Source of the DNA: an uncultured Lachnospiraceae bacterium
GTDB lineage: Bacteria; Bacillota; Clostridia; Lachnospirales; Lachnospiraceae
Reading direction: 5' to 3'
Length of the DNA stretch: 64,000 bases
NCBI GenBank assembly: GCA_903789615.1
Contig: CAIFEV010000004.1
Coordinates: 1-64,000 of the forward strand
Part shown: one piece after another, positions 21,920 through 31,201 of the stretch
Numbering within the stretch: the first letter of the stretch is position 1
Layout of the letters: each line of letters opens with the position of its first letter
The notes under the pieces: generated by a model
What the model was told of the DNA's origin: nothing
What the model saw: the letters and a program-made list of their open reading frames with translations, nothing else
Database searches by the model: none
Translations under genes and position numbers: made by a program

Positions 21920-21968
21920 TTGAATATTCTCCCGGCGGCCGGCTTAAAACCTGCCGCCAAACTGCTTT

Positions 21969-23171
21969 TTAGTCTCTGTCATTTGCAGCTGCCACGCCCG
22001 GAAGTTCCTTGCCTTCCAGGAACTCGAGGGAAGCGCCGCCGCCGGTGCTGATGTGGGTCATCTTGTCGCCGAAGCCCAGGCTGTTTACAGCTGCTGCCGA
22101 ATCGCCGCCGCCGATGATGGTCGTGGCATCCTTCAGATCCGCCATAGCCTGTGCGATCGCGATCGTGCCCTTGGCGAAGTTCGGGAACTCGAATACGCCC
22201 ATCGGGCCGTTCCATACAACCGTCTTGGCGCCGGCCAGAGCATCCGCAAAAAGTTTCTGCGTCTTCGGACCGATATCCATACCCATCTCGTCATCCGCGA
22301 TCTTGCCCGCTTCTACGTCATGAGCCGGGGAATCGTTGCTGAATTCCTTCGTTACGATGGTGTCAACCGGGATCAGAAGCTTCACGCCGTTCTTTTCGGC
22401 CTTCTGCATCATTTCCTTTGCATAGTCAATGTAGTCGTTCTCGACAAGAGACTTGCCGATGCTGCCGCCCTGTGCCTTCATGAAGGTGTATGCCATGCCG
22501 CCGCCGATGATCAGCGTATCAACCTTGTCGAGAAGGTTGTTGATGACGGAGATCTTGGAAGAAACCTTGGAACCGCCGAGGATAGCCACAAACGGGCGCT
22601 TCGGATCGTTGACCGCGTTTCCGAGGAACTTAATCTCCTTCTCCATCAGATACCCGACAACACAGGTCTTGATGTACTTTGTTACGCCGACATTGGAGCA
22701 GTGTGCGCGGTGCGCCGTGCCGAATGCATCGTTGACAAATACATCAGCCAGAGAAGCCAGCTCCCTGCTGAATTCGTCGCCGTTCTTTGTCTCCTCTGCT
22801 CTGTAGCGGGTGTTCTGAAGAAGGATCACGTCGCCGTCCTTCATGTTGGCGACGGCTTCTCTTGCGTTCGGACCCACAACGGTGTCGTCAGCCGCAAACG
22901 TAACCGGCTGTCCGAGAAGCTCGGTGAGCCTGTCTGCTACCGGAGCAAGGGAGAGCTTCGGATCCGGCCCCTTCGGCTTGCCCAGATGCGAGCAGAGGAT
23001 TACTCTGCCGCCGTCTGCGATAAGCTTTTTGATCGTCGGCAGTGCAGCCACAAGACGGGTCTCGTCTGTGATTCTGGTGCCGTCAAGCGGAACGTTGAAG
23101 TCGCATCTGCAGAGGACTCTCTGGCCCTTCACATTGATGTCATCCACTGTCTTCTTGTTAAATGCTGCCAT
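21969..23171 (-). CDS. pgk: Phosphoglycerate kinase
   Basis: A 400-residue enzyme making ATP from 1,3-bisphosphoglycerate. Conserved parts: [55 protein letters not shown] and the C-terminal GGGDSAAAV and [10 protein letters not shown] nucleotide-binding segments. ATG at 23171 follows GGAGG by 5 nt. An intrinsic terminator sits between gap and this gene. Confidence 0.98.
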   Translation of the reverse strand: MAAFNKKTVDDINVKGQRVLCRCDFNVPLDGTRITDETRLVAALPTIKKLIADGGRVILCSHLGKPKGPDPKLSLAPVADRLTELLGQPVTFAADDTVVGPNAREAVANMKDGDVILLQNTRYRAEETKNGDEFSRELASLADVFVNDAFGTAHRAHCSNVGVTKYIKTCVVGYLMEKEIKFLGNAVNDPKRPFVAILGGSKVSSKISVINNLLDKVDTLIIGGGMAYTFMKAQGGSIGKSLVENDYIDYAKEMMQKAEKNGVKLLIPVDTIVTKEFSNDSPAHDVEAGKIADDEMGMDIGPKTQKLFADALAGAKTVVWNGPMGVFEFPNFAKGTIAIAQAMADLKDATTIIGGGDSAAAVNSLGFGDKMTHISTGGGASLEFLEGKELPGVAAANDRD

Positions 23172-23183
23172 TATTCCCTCCTG

Positions 23184-23221
23184 AAAAAGAGCCCGGAGCC
23201 TTGAAAACAGGCACCGGGCTC
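23184..23221 (-). terminator. Intercistronic terminator between gap and pgk
   Basis: GAGCCCGG (23214-23221 complement) pairs with CCGGGCTC (23189-23196 complement) on the minus strand, followed by TTTTT and then the pgk ribosome binding site. It should let only part of the transcription continue into pgk. Confidence 0.75.
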
Positions 23222-23275
23222 CGCCTGGTGAATTTACGGGATGCTTAGCATCTCATGCCCTTTTTATGGGGCAGA

Positions 23276-24286
23276 TTATTTTGCGATCAGAGAACCGAAG
23301 TACTTGATCGTGCGAACCATCTGGCTTGTGTAGGAGTTCTCGTTGTCGTACCAGGAAACTACCTGAACCAGAGTCTTGTCGCCCATCGGCAGAACCTTTG
23401 TCTGGGTTGCGTCGAAGATCGAGCCTGCGGTGCTGTTGATGATATCGGAGGAAACGATCTCATCAGTGTTGTACTCGAAGGACTCTGTCTCTTCCTTCTT
23501 CATCTGAGCGTTAACTTCCTCAGCGGTTACCTTGCCGGCTACAACAGCGTCAAGGATGGTCGTGGAACCGGTAGCTACCGGAACACGCTGAGCGGCGCCG
23601 TTGAGCTTGCCGGAAAGTTCCGGAAGAACGAGGCCGATTGCCTTGGCTGCACCGGAGGAAGCCGGTGTGATGTTCTGAGCGCCTGCTCTGGAACGACGAA
23701 GGTTGCCCTTTCTCTGCGGTCCGTCAAGGATCATCTGATCGCCGGTGTAAGCATGAACTGTCGTCATGAAGCCGGACTCGATCGGGCAGAGGTCATTCAG
23801 ACCCTTGGCCATCGGTGCAAGGCAGTTGGTCGTGCAGGATGCAGCAGAGATGATCTGATCATCAGCGGTGAGGGTCTTGTGGTTTACATTGTAAACGATG
23901 GTCTTGAGGTCATTGCCGGCCGGAGCAGAGATGACAACGTGCTTGGCACCAGCCTTGATGTGAGCCATGGACTTCTCCTTGGATGTGTAGAAGCCTGTGC
24001 ACTCAAGAACTACATCAATGTCAAGTTCCTTCCACGGAAGGTTGGCTGCGTCCTTCTCCTTATAGATGGTGATCTTCTTGCCATTTACGATAATAGCGTC
24101 GTCAGTCGACTCAACGGTGCCGTTGTATCTGCCGTGTGTTGTGTCGTACTTCAGAAGATAGGCAAGCATAGCCGGGGAAGTAAGATCGTTAATTGCAACG
24201 ACTTCATACCCTTCAGCCTGGAACATCTGTCTGAAAGCCAGACGGCCGATACGGCCAAATCCATTGATCGCTACTCTTACTGCCAT
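23276..24286 (-). CDS. gap: Glyceraldehyde-3-phosphate dehydrogenase, type I
   Basis: A 336-residue NAD-dependent enzyme of glycolysis. NAD-binding [14 protein letters not shown] at the N terminus, catalytic Cys in [18 protein letters not shown] and the C-terminal [12 protein letters not shown]. The open frame extends 37 codons further upstream, but AGGAGG lies 7 nt before the ATG at 24286 and [11 protein letters not shown] is the family start. First gene of the glycolytic block, with its own promoter. Confidence 0.98.
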   Translation of the reverse strand: MAVRVAINGFGRIGRLAFRQMFQAEGYEVVAINDLTSPAMLAYLLKYDTTHGRYNGTVESTDDAIIVNGKKITIYKEKDAANLPWKELDIDVVLECTGFYTSKEKSMAHIKAGAKHVVISAPAGNDLKTIVYNVNHKTLTADDQIISAASCTTNCLAPMAKGLNDLCPIESGFMTTVHAYTGDQMILDGPQRKGNLRRSRAGAQNITPASSGAAKAIGLVLPELSGKLNGAAQRVPVATGSTTILDAVVAGKVTAEEVNAQMKKEETESFEYNTDEIVSSDIINSTAGSIFDATQTKVLPMGDKTLVQVVSWYDNENSYTSQMVRTIKYFGSLIAK

Positions 24287-24311
24287 AATAGTCCTCCTAG
24301 AAATGAAGTTT

Positions 24312-24364
24312 GTTAATATGTCATTAACTATGAATATTTTACTCATGTACCGCCGGAAAAACAA
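24312..24364 (-). promoter_or_regulatory. gap promoter with downstream dyad
   Basis: Minus-strand TTGTTT (24359-24364), 17-nt spacer, TAAAAT (24336-24341). Downstream, in the transcribed leader, an inverted repeat GTTAAT-GACAT-ATTAAC (24312-24328) could be an operator. Its spacing differs from the known Rex consensus, so the regulator is not named. Confidence 0.6.
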
Positions 24365-24561
24365 GTGGGAAAGAACGGTCTGACACGGGTTTAACAAAAT
24401 TTTACGAGAACGGAACGATACCTTAAACGGCTGTCCGCTCTGGATTTACAGGCCCGATTCGATTATGATTGCTACGAATGATTTCTGATGATTTCCCTCG
24501 GGATTCACGCCGTAAACGGCCGGCGTGTCAGTGTCAGAAGAAAGGATTTCTTTTTACTGTT

Positions 24562-25377
24562 ATGTCCGAACAAATACGCTTTGACTGTCATCTGCACAGC
24601 TGCTTCTCTTCAGATTCCAAAGCCCGCCCGGAAGACGTCATCCGGACGGCTGTCGGAAAGCTGTCCGGCATCTGTGTGACAGAACACAATGATTTTGACT
24701 ATCCGCCGGAAGACGGGAAAACTGTTTTTAATCTTGATCCGGATGAATATCTGAGCGCCTATGAAGCTCTTCGCCCGGCACTCCCGGATTCTTTCACGCT
24801 GCTTCTTGGCGTCGAGCAGGGGCTTCAGAAGAGCGTGGCGGACCGCGTGAACGCATACGACCCGGAAGGCCGTCTGGATTTCATCATCGGTTCGTCCCAT
24901 CTGGTGCGCGGAAATGACCCGTATTATCCTTCTTTCTGGGAAGGCCGCAGTGTGACAGACGCCCTCGGCGAGTACTTCGACTCTATTCTGGAGAATCTCT
25001 CCTGCTGCCGCAATTTCGATGTATACGGGCATCTTGACTATATCACCCGCTACATTCCGGGCCGGCCGAAAGACTTCCGTCTTCCGGATTCCTGCACAGA
25101 CCAGATCGATGAAATTTTGAAGAAGCTGATTGCGCTCGAAAAAGGGATTGAAGTCAACACGGCGGGTTTTTGCTATGGGCGCGAACCGAATCCGGGAAGG
25201 CAGATATTGACGCGCTACCGGCAGCTCGGCGGGGAAATTCTGACTGTCGGCAGCGACGCTCACCGGCCGGAGGATATCGCGTTTCATTTCGGAGCCTGCC
25301 GGGAACTTCTGCTCTCCTGCGGATTTCGATATGTGACTGTCTTTAAAAAGCGCCGGCCGGCATTTGTCAGGATCTGA
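24562..25377 (+). CDS. PHP-family phosphatase, histidinol-phosphatase (HisJ)-like
   Basis: A 271-residue PHP-domain metal hydrolase. Metal ligands are recognisable: DCHLHSCFSSDS (H-x-H), TEHND, the loop SSHLVRG, YGHLDYITR and the C-terminal GSDAHRPEDIAFHF, the order of HisJ-type histidinol-phosphate phosphatases. No his genes are adjacent, so the substrate could be another small phosphate ester. The ATG at 24562 gives the family N terminus; AAAGGA is about 16 nt upstream. The 275-bp gap before it holds the gap promoter on the other strand. Confidence 0.85.
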   Translation: MSEQIRFDCHLHSCFSSDSKARPEDVIRTAVGKLSGICVTEHNDFDYPPEDGKTVFNLDPDEYLSAYEALRPALPDSFTLLLGVEQGLQKSVADRVNAYDPEGRLDFIIGSSHLVRGNDPYYPSFWEGRSVTDALGEYFDSILENLSCCRNFDVYGHLDYITRYIPGRPKDFRLPDSCTDQIDEILKKLIALEKGIEVNTAGFCYGREPNPGRQILTRYRQLGGEILTVGSDAHRPEDIAFHFGACRELLLSCGFRYVTVFKKRRPAFVRI

Positions 25378-25391
25378 GCCGGGCCGGCGCT
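25344..25391 (-). terminator. Terminator of the amylase-family gene, inside the end of the PHP gene
   Basis: AGCGCCGGCC (25349-25358) pairs with GGCCGGCGCT (25382-25391); on the minus strand TTTTTAAAG follows. The left arm is coding sequence of the convergent PHP gene. Confidence 0.7.
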
Positions 25392-25399
25392 GCCGGATA

Positions 25400-26716
25400 T
25401 TAAGATTTGGGGACGCGCCAGAAGAATGCGCTGTAACCGGGAAGCTGCGAGCCTCCGCCAAAATCATGCTTTCTGCCGGTGAGAAGATCGACGCCCTCGC
25501 CGGCCCGGGCGTTGAAATGCATCGTGAACGGGTTTTCGTCGATATTCAGCGCGACGATCACGCGGTCAAGATCTGACTCCCTTTCGAAGACAAACTGGCG
25601 GTTCGTGAGTGCCAGCTGTCTGTATCCGCCGTGGGCAAGCGCCTCGCTGCTGCTGCGGGCATGAGAAGCCGCCGCGATGAAACTTGTGAGGTCGTTCCAG
25701 ACCGGCGCCTCGTAACACTGCCGGATTCCTGCGTCTGAGCCGTTTTCTTTAATGCCCTTTGCGCCCCACTCGCTTCCGTAGTATATGCAGGGAATGCCCG
25801 GCATGCCGAAGGCAAGCGCGTAGATGAGCGGCAGATGCGCCTGGTTTGTGAGTGTGCTCGCAATCCGGTTCACATCGTGATTGTCGACAAATGTCCACAG
25901 ATTCTTTCCCCGGTACAGCGTCCAAGGTTCGCTTCCGAACTGCCGGTTGAGCGAATAGGCAATCTCAAAGAGATTGTAGGAATTCATGCTTGAGTACAAG
26001 CCCTTGTAACACTCGTAGTTGGTCGCGCTCTGCAGCATCCGGTCATTGATCAGACGATTGTAGTCACCGTGCAGGATCTCGCCGAGCAGAAAGAACTCCG
26101 GATTTCTCTGCCGCACATGCGCCGACAGAAGCTGCATGAATTCGTCGGTCAGGCAGTACGCGACATCCAGTCGGATGCCGTCTATGCCGAATTCGTCGAT
26201 CCAGAAATCCACGCAGGAAAGCAGATAGTCTCTGACCGCCGGGTTATTCAGATTCAGCTTCACCAGATTGTAATAGCCTTCCCAGCCCTCATACCAGAAG
26301 CCGTCATTGTACGGACTGTTTCCGTCGAAACGGATGTGAAACCAGTCTTTGTACGGAGAATTCTCTCTTTTTTCCTGAACATCCTTAAAAGCCCAGAATC
26401 CGCGGCCGACATGGTTGAACACGCCGTCCAGCACGACGCGGATCCCCGCCTCGTGGAGCGCATCTGCAACGTCCCGGAAGTCTTCCTGTGTTCCCAGACG
26501 CACATCGATCTTGCGATAGTCCCGGGTGTCATACCCGTGCTCATCGCTCTCGAAGACCGGCCCGAAGTAGACTCCGCCGACTCCCAGTTTCTTAAGATGA
26601 CCGATCCAGTTCAGCACCTTCCGGATCCGATGCGTCTGAATGCCGTCGTTGTGCTGCGGCGCGCCGCAGAAGCCAAGCGGATATATCTGATAAAATACAG
26701 TCTCGTCATACCACAT
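25400..26716 (-). CDS. Alpha-amylase family (GH13) glycoside hydrolase, cytoplasmic
   Basis: A 438-residue TIM-barrel enzyme acting on alpha-glucans. The four GH13 regions are present: DGVFNHVG (I), GIRLDVAYC with the nucleophile Asp (II), LLGEILHGDY with the acid Glu (III) and FVDNHDVNRI (IV). No signal peptide, so the substrate is probably an imported maltodextrin, as for neopullulanase/maltodextrin-glucosidase types. GGAGG lies 8 nt before the ATG at 26716. A small conserved protein and a site-2 protease gene precede it in the same direction. Confidence 0.92.
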   Translation of the reverse strand: MWYDETVFYQIYPLGFCGAPQHNDGIQTHRIRKVLNWIGHLKKLGVGGVYFGPVFESDEHGYDTRDYRKIDVRLGTQEDFRDVADALHEAGIRVVLDGVFNHVGRGFWAFKDVQEKRENSPYKDWFHIRFDGNSPYNDGFWYEGWEGYYNLVKLNLNNPAVRDYLLSCVDFWIDEFGIDGIRLDVAYCLTDEFMQLLSAHVRQRNPEFFLLGEILHGDYNRLINDRMLQSATNYECYKGLYSSMNSYNLFEIAYSLNRQFGSEPWTLYRGKNLWTFVDNHDVNRIASTLTNQAHLPLIYALAFGMPGIPCIYYGSEWGAKGIKENGSDAGIRQCYEAPVWNDLTSFIAAASHARSSSEALAHGGYRQLALTNRQFVFERESDLDRVIVALNIDENPFTMHFNARAGEGVDLLTGRKHDFGGGSQLPGYSAFFWRVPKS

Positions 26717-26746
26717 GTGATAAGCCTCCTTGTTCTCACAGACTTT

Positions 26747-27076
26747 TTAAGGAAGCGGTTCCCGCAGATTGTCATCCGCGTCGAGCAGTCCCCTCTTCTC
26801 GGAAAATGTACTTCCGCCTTTTTCGTACATTTCATTCAGCCAGGAGACTGCGTCAGCTCTCCCCTCCTGAGTGCAGGGAAATTCCTGCCGCTGTATCAGC
26901 TCTTCTTTTGTATCTTTCTCGTCATACGGTCCCGGCCATACCAGCGCTTCAAGTAGATACGGTTCCTCACCGCCGCCCTTTCTGCGTATCTTGTAACGCA
27001 TGTTCACGCAGCTTCCGGAAAAAATCCCGCCGTAATTGAAAAAGTTGAGAGGCAGTACGTCCCGATCCTGAATCAT
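26747..27076 (-). CDS. Conserved protein of unknown function, 109 residues
   Basis: A soluble protein (MIQDRDVLPLNFFNYGGIFS, then GSCVNMRYKIRRKG and EALVWPGPYDEKDTKEELI). I do not recognise a named family, although its position next to an amylase-type gene seems familiar from Lachnospiraceae. ATG at 27076 follows GGAGG by 10 nt; the open frame extends 13 codons further into the site-2 protease gene. No catalytic motif is visible. Confidence 0.7.
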   Translation of the reverse strand: MIQDRDVLPLNFFNYGGIFSGSCVNMRYKIRRKGGGEEPYLLEALVWPGPYDEKDTKEELIQRQEFPCTQEGRADAVSWLNEMYEKGGSTFSEKRGLLDADDNLREPLP

Positions 27077-27092
27077 AACTAAAAAGCCTCCT

Positions 27093-27767
27093 TCAGACAG
27101 CTGCCGGAAGCGCACCGGTACTGAACAGACCGGAAAAGAGTCCGATCAGCCGGTTATAGAGAAATGCGTTTGCGGCGGCCAGAAAATCTCCTCCCGCGTA
27201 GCTCAGCACGATAAGCAGAATAACCAGAAGGAGCGGTGAATACCGGCGGTACCGGCTGATTTTCCCGGCTGCAGAGCGCGGCAGAAGGCACAGAAGCGCG
27301 TTGCTGCCGTCAAGCGGCGGAATCGGGATGAGATTGAACACGCCGAGTCCGATGTCGATGACGGTCAGACACATCAGAAGCTGAAAAAGGATCGCCTTCG
27401 GGATTCCGGGTGTCATCCGGTAATATACCAGGCACTCAAAGAATGCCGAGAGTGCCGCCAGGAGAAAATTGCTGACCGGACCCGCGAGCGCAACCAGCAG
27501 AAAATCCAGCCGCTTGTGTTTGTACCCGGACGTGTTCACGACAACCGGCTTTGCCCAGCCGAAGTGAAAGAATATCAGGCAGAGTGTCCCGACAAGATCC
27601 AGATGATGAAACGGGTTCAGGGAGATACGGCCGTCCGCTTTTACCTGCGTGTCGCCGCACAGGTAGGAAACAAGCGCGTGGGCGGACTCATGAACGCTGA
27701 TGGCAAGCAGAGTCGCCGGCAGGGAAAACAGAAGCTGATAGAGAAAATTTCTCAAATTTCCATCCAA
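27093..27767 (-). CDS. Site-2 protease family (M50) membrane metalloprotease
   Basis: A 224-residue polytopic membrane protein. The zinc motif HESAH sits in the first membrane helix (about residues 26-30), the third ligand in NLIPIPPLDGSN (about 166-177). Six or so hydrophobic segments. This short YwhC/rseP-like group cleaves within membranes; the substrate is unknown. It lacks a PDZ domain. Follows dtd by 13 bp. Confidence 0.9.
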   Translation of the reverse strand: MDGNLRNFLYQLLFSLPATLLAISVHESAHALVSYLCGDTQVKADGRISLNPFHHLDLVGTLCLIFFHFGWAKPVVVNTSGYKHKRLDFLLVALAGPVSNFLLAALSAFFECLVYYRMTPGIPKAILFQLLMCLTVIDIGLGVFNLIPIPPLDGSNALLCLLPRSAAGKISRYRRYSPLLLVILLIVLSYAGGDFLAAANAFLYNRLIGLFSGLFSTGALPAAV

Positions 27768-27780
27768 GAACAGTTCCTCC

Positions 27781-28227
27781 TCAAACTTCTGCTGAATCCA
27801 GCATCACCGTGAATGGTCCCTCATTTGTGAGTTCAACCTGCATCTCGGCGCCGAACTTCCCGTGCCTGACAGGTCTTCCGTATTCCGCTGCTTTTTTAAG
27901 CAGATATTCATAGAGCTCTTCCGCCCGTTTCGGTTCCAGCGCCCTCGTGAAGCCGGGACGGTGCCCTCTGCGCATATCCGCATACAGCGTAAACTGCGAA
28001 ACGATAAGAACGGAACCGTCCTTGTCCGCAAGGCTGCGGTTGGTCTTTCCGTTTTCATCGGGGAGGATCCGCAGTTTCATACATTTGTCAAGGAGACGGT
28101 CGACGACCGCCTCATCATCCCCGTCCGTGAACCCGGCAAAAATGAGAAAGCCGGTTCCGATTTCTCCGATTATCTCCCCTTCCGTTCTGACGGACGCATG
28201 GGAGACGACCTGAACAAGAAGCCTCAT
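27781..28227 (-). CDS. dtd: D-aminoacyl-tRNA deacylase
   Basis: A 148-residue proofreading enzyme that hydrolyses D-amino acids from tRNA. The two cross-subunit motifs are present: SQFTLYAD and NEGPFTV (family consensus S-Q-F-T-L and N-x-G-P-V/F-T). The N terminus VQVVSHASV replaces the common VQRVSRASV. AGGAGG is placed 5 nt before the ATG at 28227. Tightly linked to metA (9 bp). Confidence 0.95.
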   Translation of the reverse strand: MRLLVQVVSHASVRTEGEIIGEIGTGFLIFAGFTDGDDEAVVDRLLDKCMKLRILPDENGKTNRSLADKDGSVLIVSQFTLYADMRRGHRPGFTRALEPKRAEELYEYLLKKAAEYGRPVRHGKFGAEMQVELTNEGPFTVMLDSAEV

Positions 28228-28236
28228 GATTCCTCC

Positions 28237-29163
28237 TTACGAGTCGGTCGGATCATCCGTGAGGATGTACGGCGTGATCTGGTATACATAGTAGTTCAGC
28301 CAGTTGGCATACAGGATATTCGCGTGGGAGCGCCACGAAAGAACCGGTCTCTGAGTCGGATCATCATTCGGGTAATAATGAACCGGCAGGTCCGGCCCGA
28401 TGCCCTTGTCCAGATCGCGGACATACTCGTTGTGCAGCGTCATGCGGTCATACTCCGGGTGCCCCATGACAAATATCTTCTTTCCCTCTTCAGCCATAAT
28501 AATATAGATGCCGGCCTCCCGGGAGTCCGCAAGGATTTTCAGACGCGCATCCTCGCGGATCTGGCTCTGACAGGCTTCTGTGTAGCGTGAATGCGGAGCG
28601 TAAAAATAGTCGTCAAATCCGCGCACAAGAGGCTCCTTGCGGTTCATGACCCGGTGGCGGTACACGCCGGACAGCTTGGATGGCAGAAGTTCCTTGCGGA
28701 TCCCGTAGTGATGATAGAGCCCTGCCTGCGCGCCCCAGCAGATGTAGAGGGTGCTTGTCACATGGGAGTCACCCCAGTCCATGACCTTCGTGATCTCTTC
28801 CCAGTAATCTACCTGTTCAAACGGGATTGTCTCGACCGGCGCACCCGTGATGATCATACCGTCGAATTTCTTCTTGCGGATCTCCCCGAACGTCTTGTAG
28901 AACTGCGCCATGTGAAGCGGCGATGTGTGCTTGGATATATGGCTTTCCAGCTGCAGAAACGATATGTCCGTCTGCAGCGGCGAGTTGGACAGGCAGCGCA
29001 GAAGATCCCGCTCGGTGTTCTCTTTGAGCGGCATCAGGTTGACGATGAGTACCTTCAGCGGACGGATGTCCTGCGCGAGGGCGCGGCTTTCGTCCATAAC
29101 GAAGATGTTCTCGTGTTCCAGCTGCTGCTTTGCCGGAAGTCCGTTCTGTATTTTGATCGGCAT
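28237..29163 (-). CDS. metA: Homoserine O-acetyltransferase (MetA type)
   Basis: A 308-residue enzyme of methionine biosynthesis that acylates L-homoserine. The catalytic Cys142 is in YICWGAQAG, with His in HPEYD and Glu nearby. Residue 111 is Glu (TGAPVETIPF). In this family Glu111 favours acetyl-CoA and Gly111 succinyl-CoA, so O-acetylhomoserine is the predicted product. Only 64 bp separate it from ligA and no SAM riboswitch is present, so it is probably read with its neighbours. Confidence 0.95.
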   Translation of the reverse strand: MPIKIQNGLPAKQQLEHENIFVMDESRALAQDIRPLKVLIVNLMPLKENTERDLLRCLSNSPLQTDISFLQLESHISKHTSPLHMAQFYKTFGEIRKKKFDGMIITGAPVETIPFEQVDYWEEITKVMDWGDSHVTSTLYICWGAQAGLYHHYGIRKELLPSKLSGVYRHRVMNRKEPLVRGFDDYFYAPHSRYTEACQSQIREDARLKILADSREAGIYIIMAEEGKKIFVMGHPEYDRMTLHNEYVRDLDKGIGPDLPVHYYPNDDPTQRPVLSWRSHANILYANWLNYYVYQITPYILTDDPTDS

Positions 29164-29227
29164 AAAACCTGCTTTCTTATACCCGTATCAAACAAATGAG
29201 CTGCTGATCCAGCCAGTATGTGCCATT

Positions 29228-31201
29228 CTACAGCAGATCCTCCCGGCCTGCAAGTTTGAGGAAGTCCTCCTCGGATATAACCGGAATCCCCAGCCTGCCT
29301 GCCGCCTGATTCTTGGCGGACTTTGACTCTTTGTCGTTGTTTATCAGGTACGATGTCTTTGAGGACACGGAACCGCTGACCTTTCCGCCCATGGATACGA
29401 TCAGATCCCGCAGAGCCGGCCGGTTTGCAAAATGCTGAAGGCTTCCCGTTATGACAAATGTCTTCCCCGCCACACTCTCCTGTCGTTTTGTCGTCTCTTT
29501 CTCAAGACGGACTTCAGACAAAACATCCTCAAAATCTTTTCGTTTCGCCGGATCGGCAAAGAACTGTGTCCAGGCCTGCGCCGCCGTCTGTCCGATGCCG
29601 TTTATGGCCGTCAGCTGATCTTCCGCTGCGTTCATGAGCCCGTCCGGATCCTGCCCGATTGCGCCGACAATAAGGCGCGCCGTGGCAAGTCCTATCCCCG
29701 CGATTCCGAATCCGTATATAACACGCGTAACAGAAGTGTCGCGGGAGTGCTCCACGGCGGTCATCAGATTGTCAAAGAATTTGTCGCCGAAGCCTTTCAT
29801 CGCGACAATCTCCGTGCGGTAGCGGTCAAGATGATACAGATCCCGGAAAGAGTGCACAAAACCGTTCTGAATGAACTTTTCCAGGGTCATCTCGCTCAGG
29901 CCTTCGATGTTCATGGCGTCCCGGCTAGCGAAATGAGCGAACGCCTTCACGTGCTTTGCCTGACAGCTGGGGTTCGGGCAGTACAGCGTGCGGACATCGC
30001 CGTCCTCATGAACAACCGTCTTCGCGCCGCACACCGGACAGCGGTCCGGGATCGGCAGGGTCCCGCTGCGCGTCAGGTTTTCGGCAATCTGCGGGATGAT
30101 CATGTTGGCCTTGAATACCCGGATTGTGTCACCGATGCCGAGCTTCAGGCTCTCGACGATGCTCACGTTGTGAATGCTCGCGCGTTTTACCTTTGTGCCT
30201 TCCAGCTCAACCTCATCAAATACGGCAACCGGGTTGATGAGTCCCGTGCGGCTCGCGAGCCACTCGACGCGGCGCAGCGTCGTGTCCGCCGTTTCATCCT
30301 TCCATTTGAACGCAATTGCGTTGCGCGGAAACTTCGCCGTTGTGCCCAGGGAGTCGCCGTATGCGATGTCATCCAGCAGCAGCACCAGACCGTCTGACGG
30401 AAAATCGTTGTCCGGTATCTCTTTTTCAAACTGTTTTACGGCAGCCGCAAGCGTTGCACCGGTGACCCGGCGGTATCCTACCACCGTAAATCCGAGCGAG
30501 GAGAGCCAGAGGAACTGCTGCTCCCGGGAATTTTTAAAATCCACCCCGTCCGCCTGCACCAGAGCAAAAGCATAAAAACGCACATTCCGCTGCTGGGTGA
30601 TGCGGTTGTTCAGCTGCCGCACCGCCCCCGCACAGAGGTTGCGCGGATTCTTGTATTTTGCCTCCGTCTCCGGCAGTTCCTCGTTTATCCGTTTGAAGTC
30701 CGGATAGGTGATGATGGCCTCGCCGCGAAGGATAAGCTTCCCCTTATACGGGATGTGCAGAGGAAGGTTCTTGAAAACACGCGCGTTGTTCGTAACGATC
30801 TCTCCGACCAGTCCGTTCCCGCGGGTCACCGCCTTTGCCAGTTCGCCGTTCTCATACGTAAGAACGACCGTGAGTCCGTCCATCTTCCAGGACAGAAGCG
30901 CCTCCCTTTCGCCAAGCCAGTCGACAAGAGTGTCGACGCTCTTTGTCTTGTCAAGCGAGAGCATAGGCTTTTCATGCGCTTCCTTCGGAAGAGACGAGAG
31001 TGTCTCATATCCCACATGGACCGTCGGAGAATCAGACAGCACGCTTCCAGTCTCCTCTTCCAGTTTTTTCAGCTCATCGTACAGCTTGTCGTACTCGAAG
31101 TTGGACATGATCTCCCCGTTCTCCGAGTAGTACGCTTTCCCCGCCTTATTTAAGAGCGCGACAAGCTCCTTCATCCGTTTCATCGTTTCTTCATCTTTCA
31201 T
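29228..31201 (-). CDS. ligA: NAD-dependent DNA ligase LigA
   Basis: A 657-residue ligase sealing nicks in replication and repair. Domain Ia (residues 1-60), adenylation domain with Lys106 in SWKMDGLTV, OB fold, Cys4 zinc finger (CPVCGAK ... CPNPSCQAK), helix-hairpin-helix region (GFGDKFFDNL, GIGLATARL) and a C-terminal BRCT (GKTFVITGSL). The residues before the active Lys are SW instead of the usual E-x. Its ATG overlaps the end of the pseudouridine synthase gene by 11 nt, so translation is coupled. Confidence 0.96.
   Translation of the reverse strand: MKDEETMKRMKELVALLNKAGKAYYSENGEIMSNFEYDKLYDELKKLEEETGSVLSDSPTVHVGYETLSSLPKEAHEKPMLSLDKTKSVDTLVDWLGEREALLSWKMDGLTVVLTYENGELAKAVTRGNGLVGEIVTNNARVFKNLPLHIPYKGKLILRGEAIITYPDFKRINEELPETEAKYKNPRNLCAGAVRQLNNRITQQRNVRFYAFALVQADGVDFKNSREQQFLWLSSLGFTVVGYRRVTGATLAAAVKQFEKEIPDNDFPSDGLVLLLDDIAYGDSLGTTAKFPRNAIAFKWKDETADTTLRRVEWLASRTGLINPVAVFDEVELEGTKVKRASIHNVSIVESLKLGIGDTIRVFKANMIIPQIAENLTRSGTLPIPDRCPVCGAKTVVHEDGDVRTLYCPNPSCQAKHVKAFAHFASRDAMNIEGLSEMTLEKFIQNGFVHSFRDLYHLDRYRTEIVAMKGFGDKFFDNLMTAVEHSRDTSVTRVIYGFGIAGIGLATARLIVGAIGQDPDGLMNAAEDQLTAINGIGQTAAQAWTQFFADPAKRKDFEDVLSEVRLEKETTKRQESVAGKTFVITGSLQHFANRPALRDLIVSMGGKVSGSVSSKTSYLINNDKESKSAKNQAAGRLGIPVISEEDFLKLAGREDLL

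Noticed and set aside
24312-24328. Rex binding site in the gap leader
   Set aside because: The inverted repeat GTTAAT-N5-ATTAAC has half-sites too far apart for the clostridial Rex consensus; kept only as an unnamed dyad.
29164-29227. SAM riboswitch ahead of metA
   Set aside because: Only 64 bp separate metA from ligA and no conserved SAM-box segment is present.
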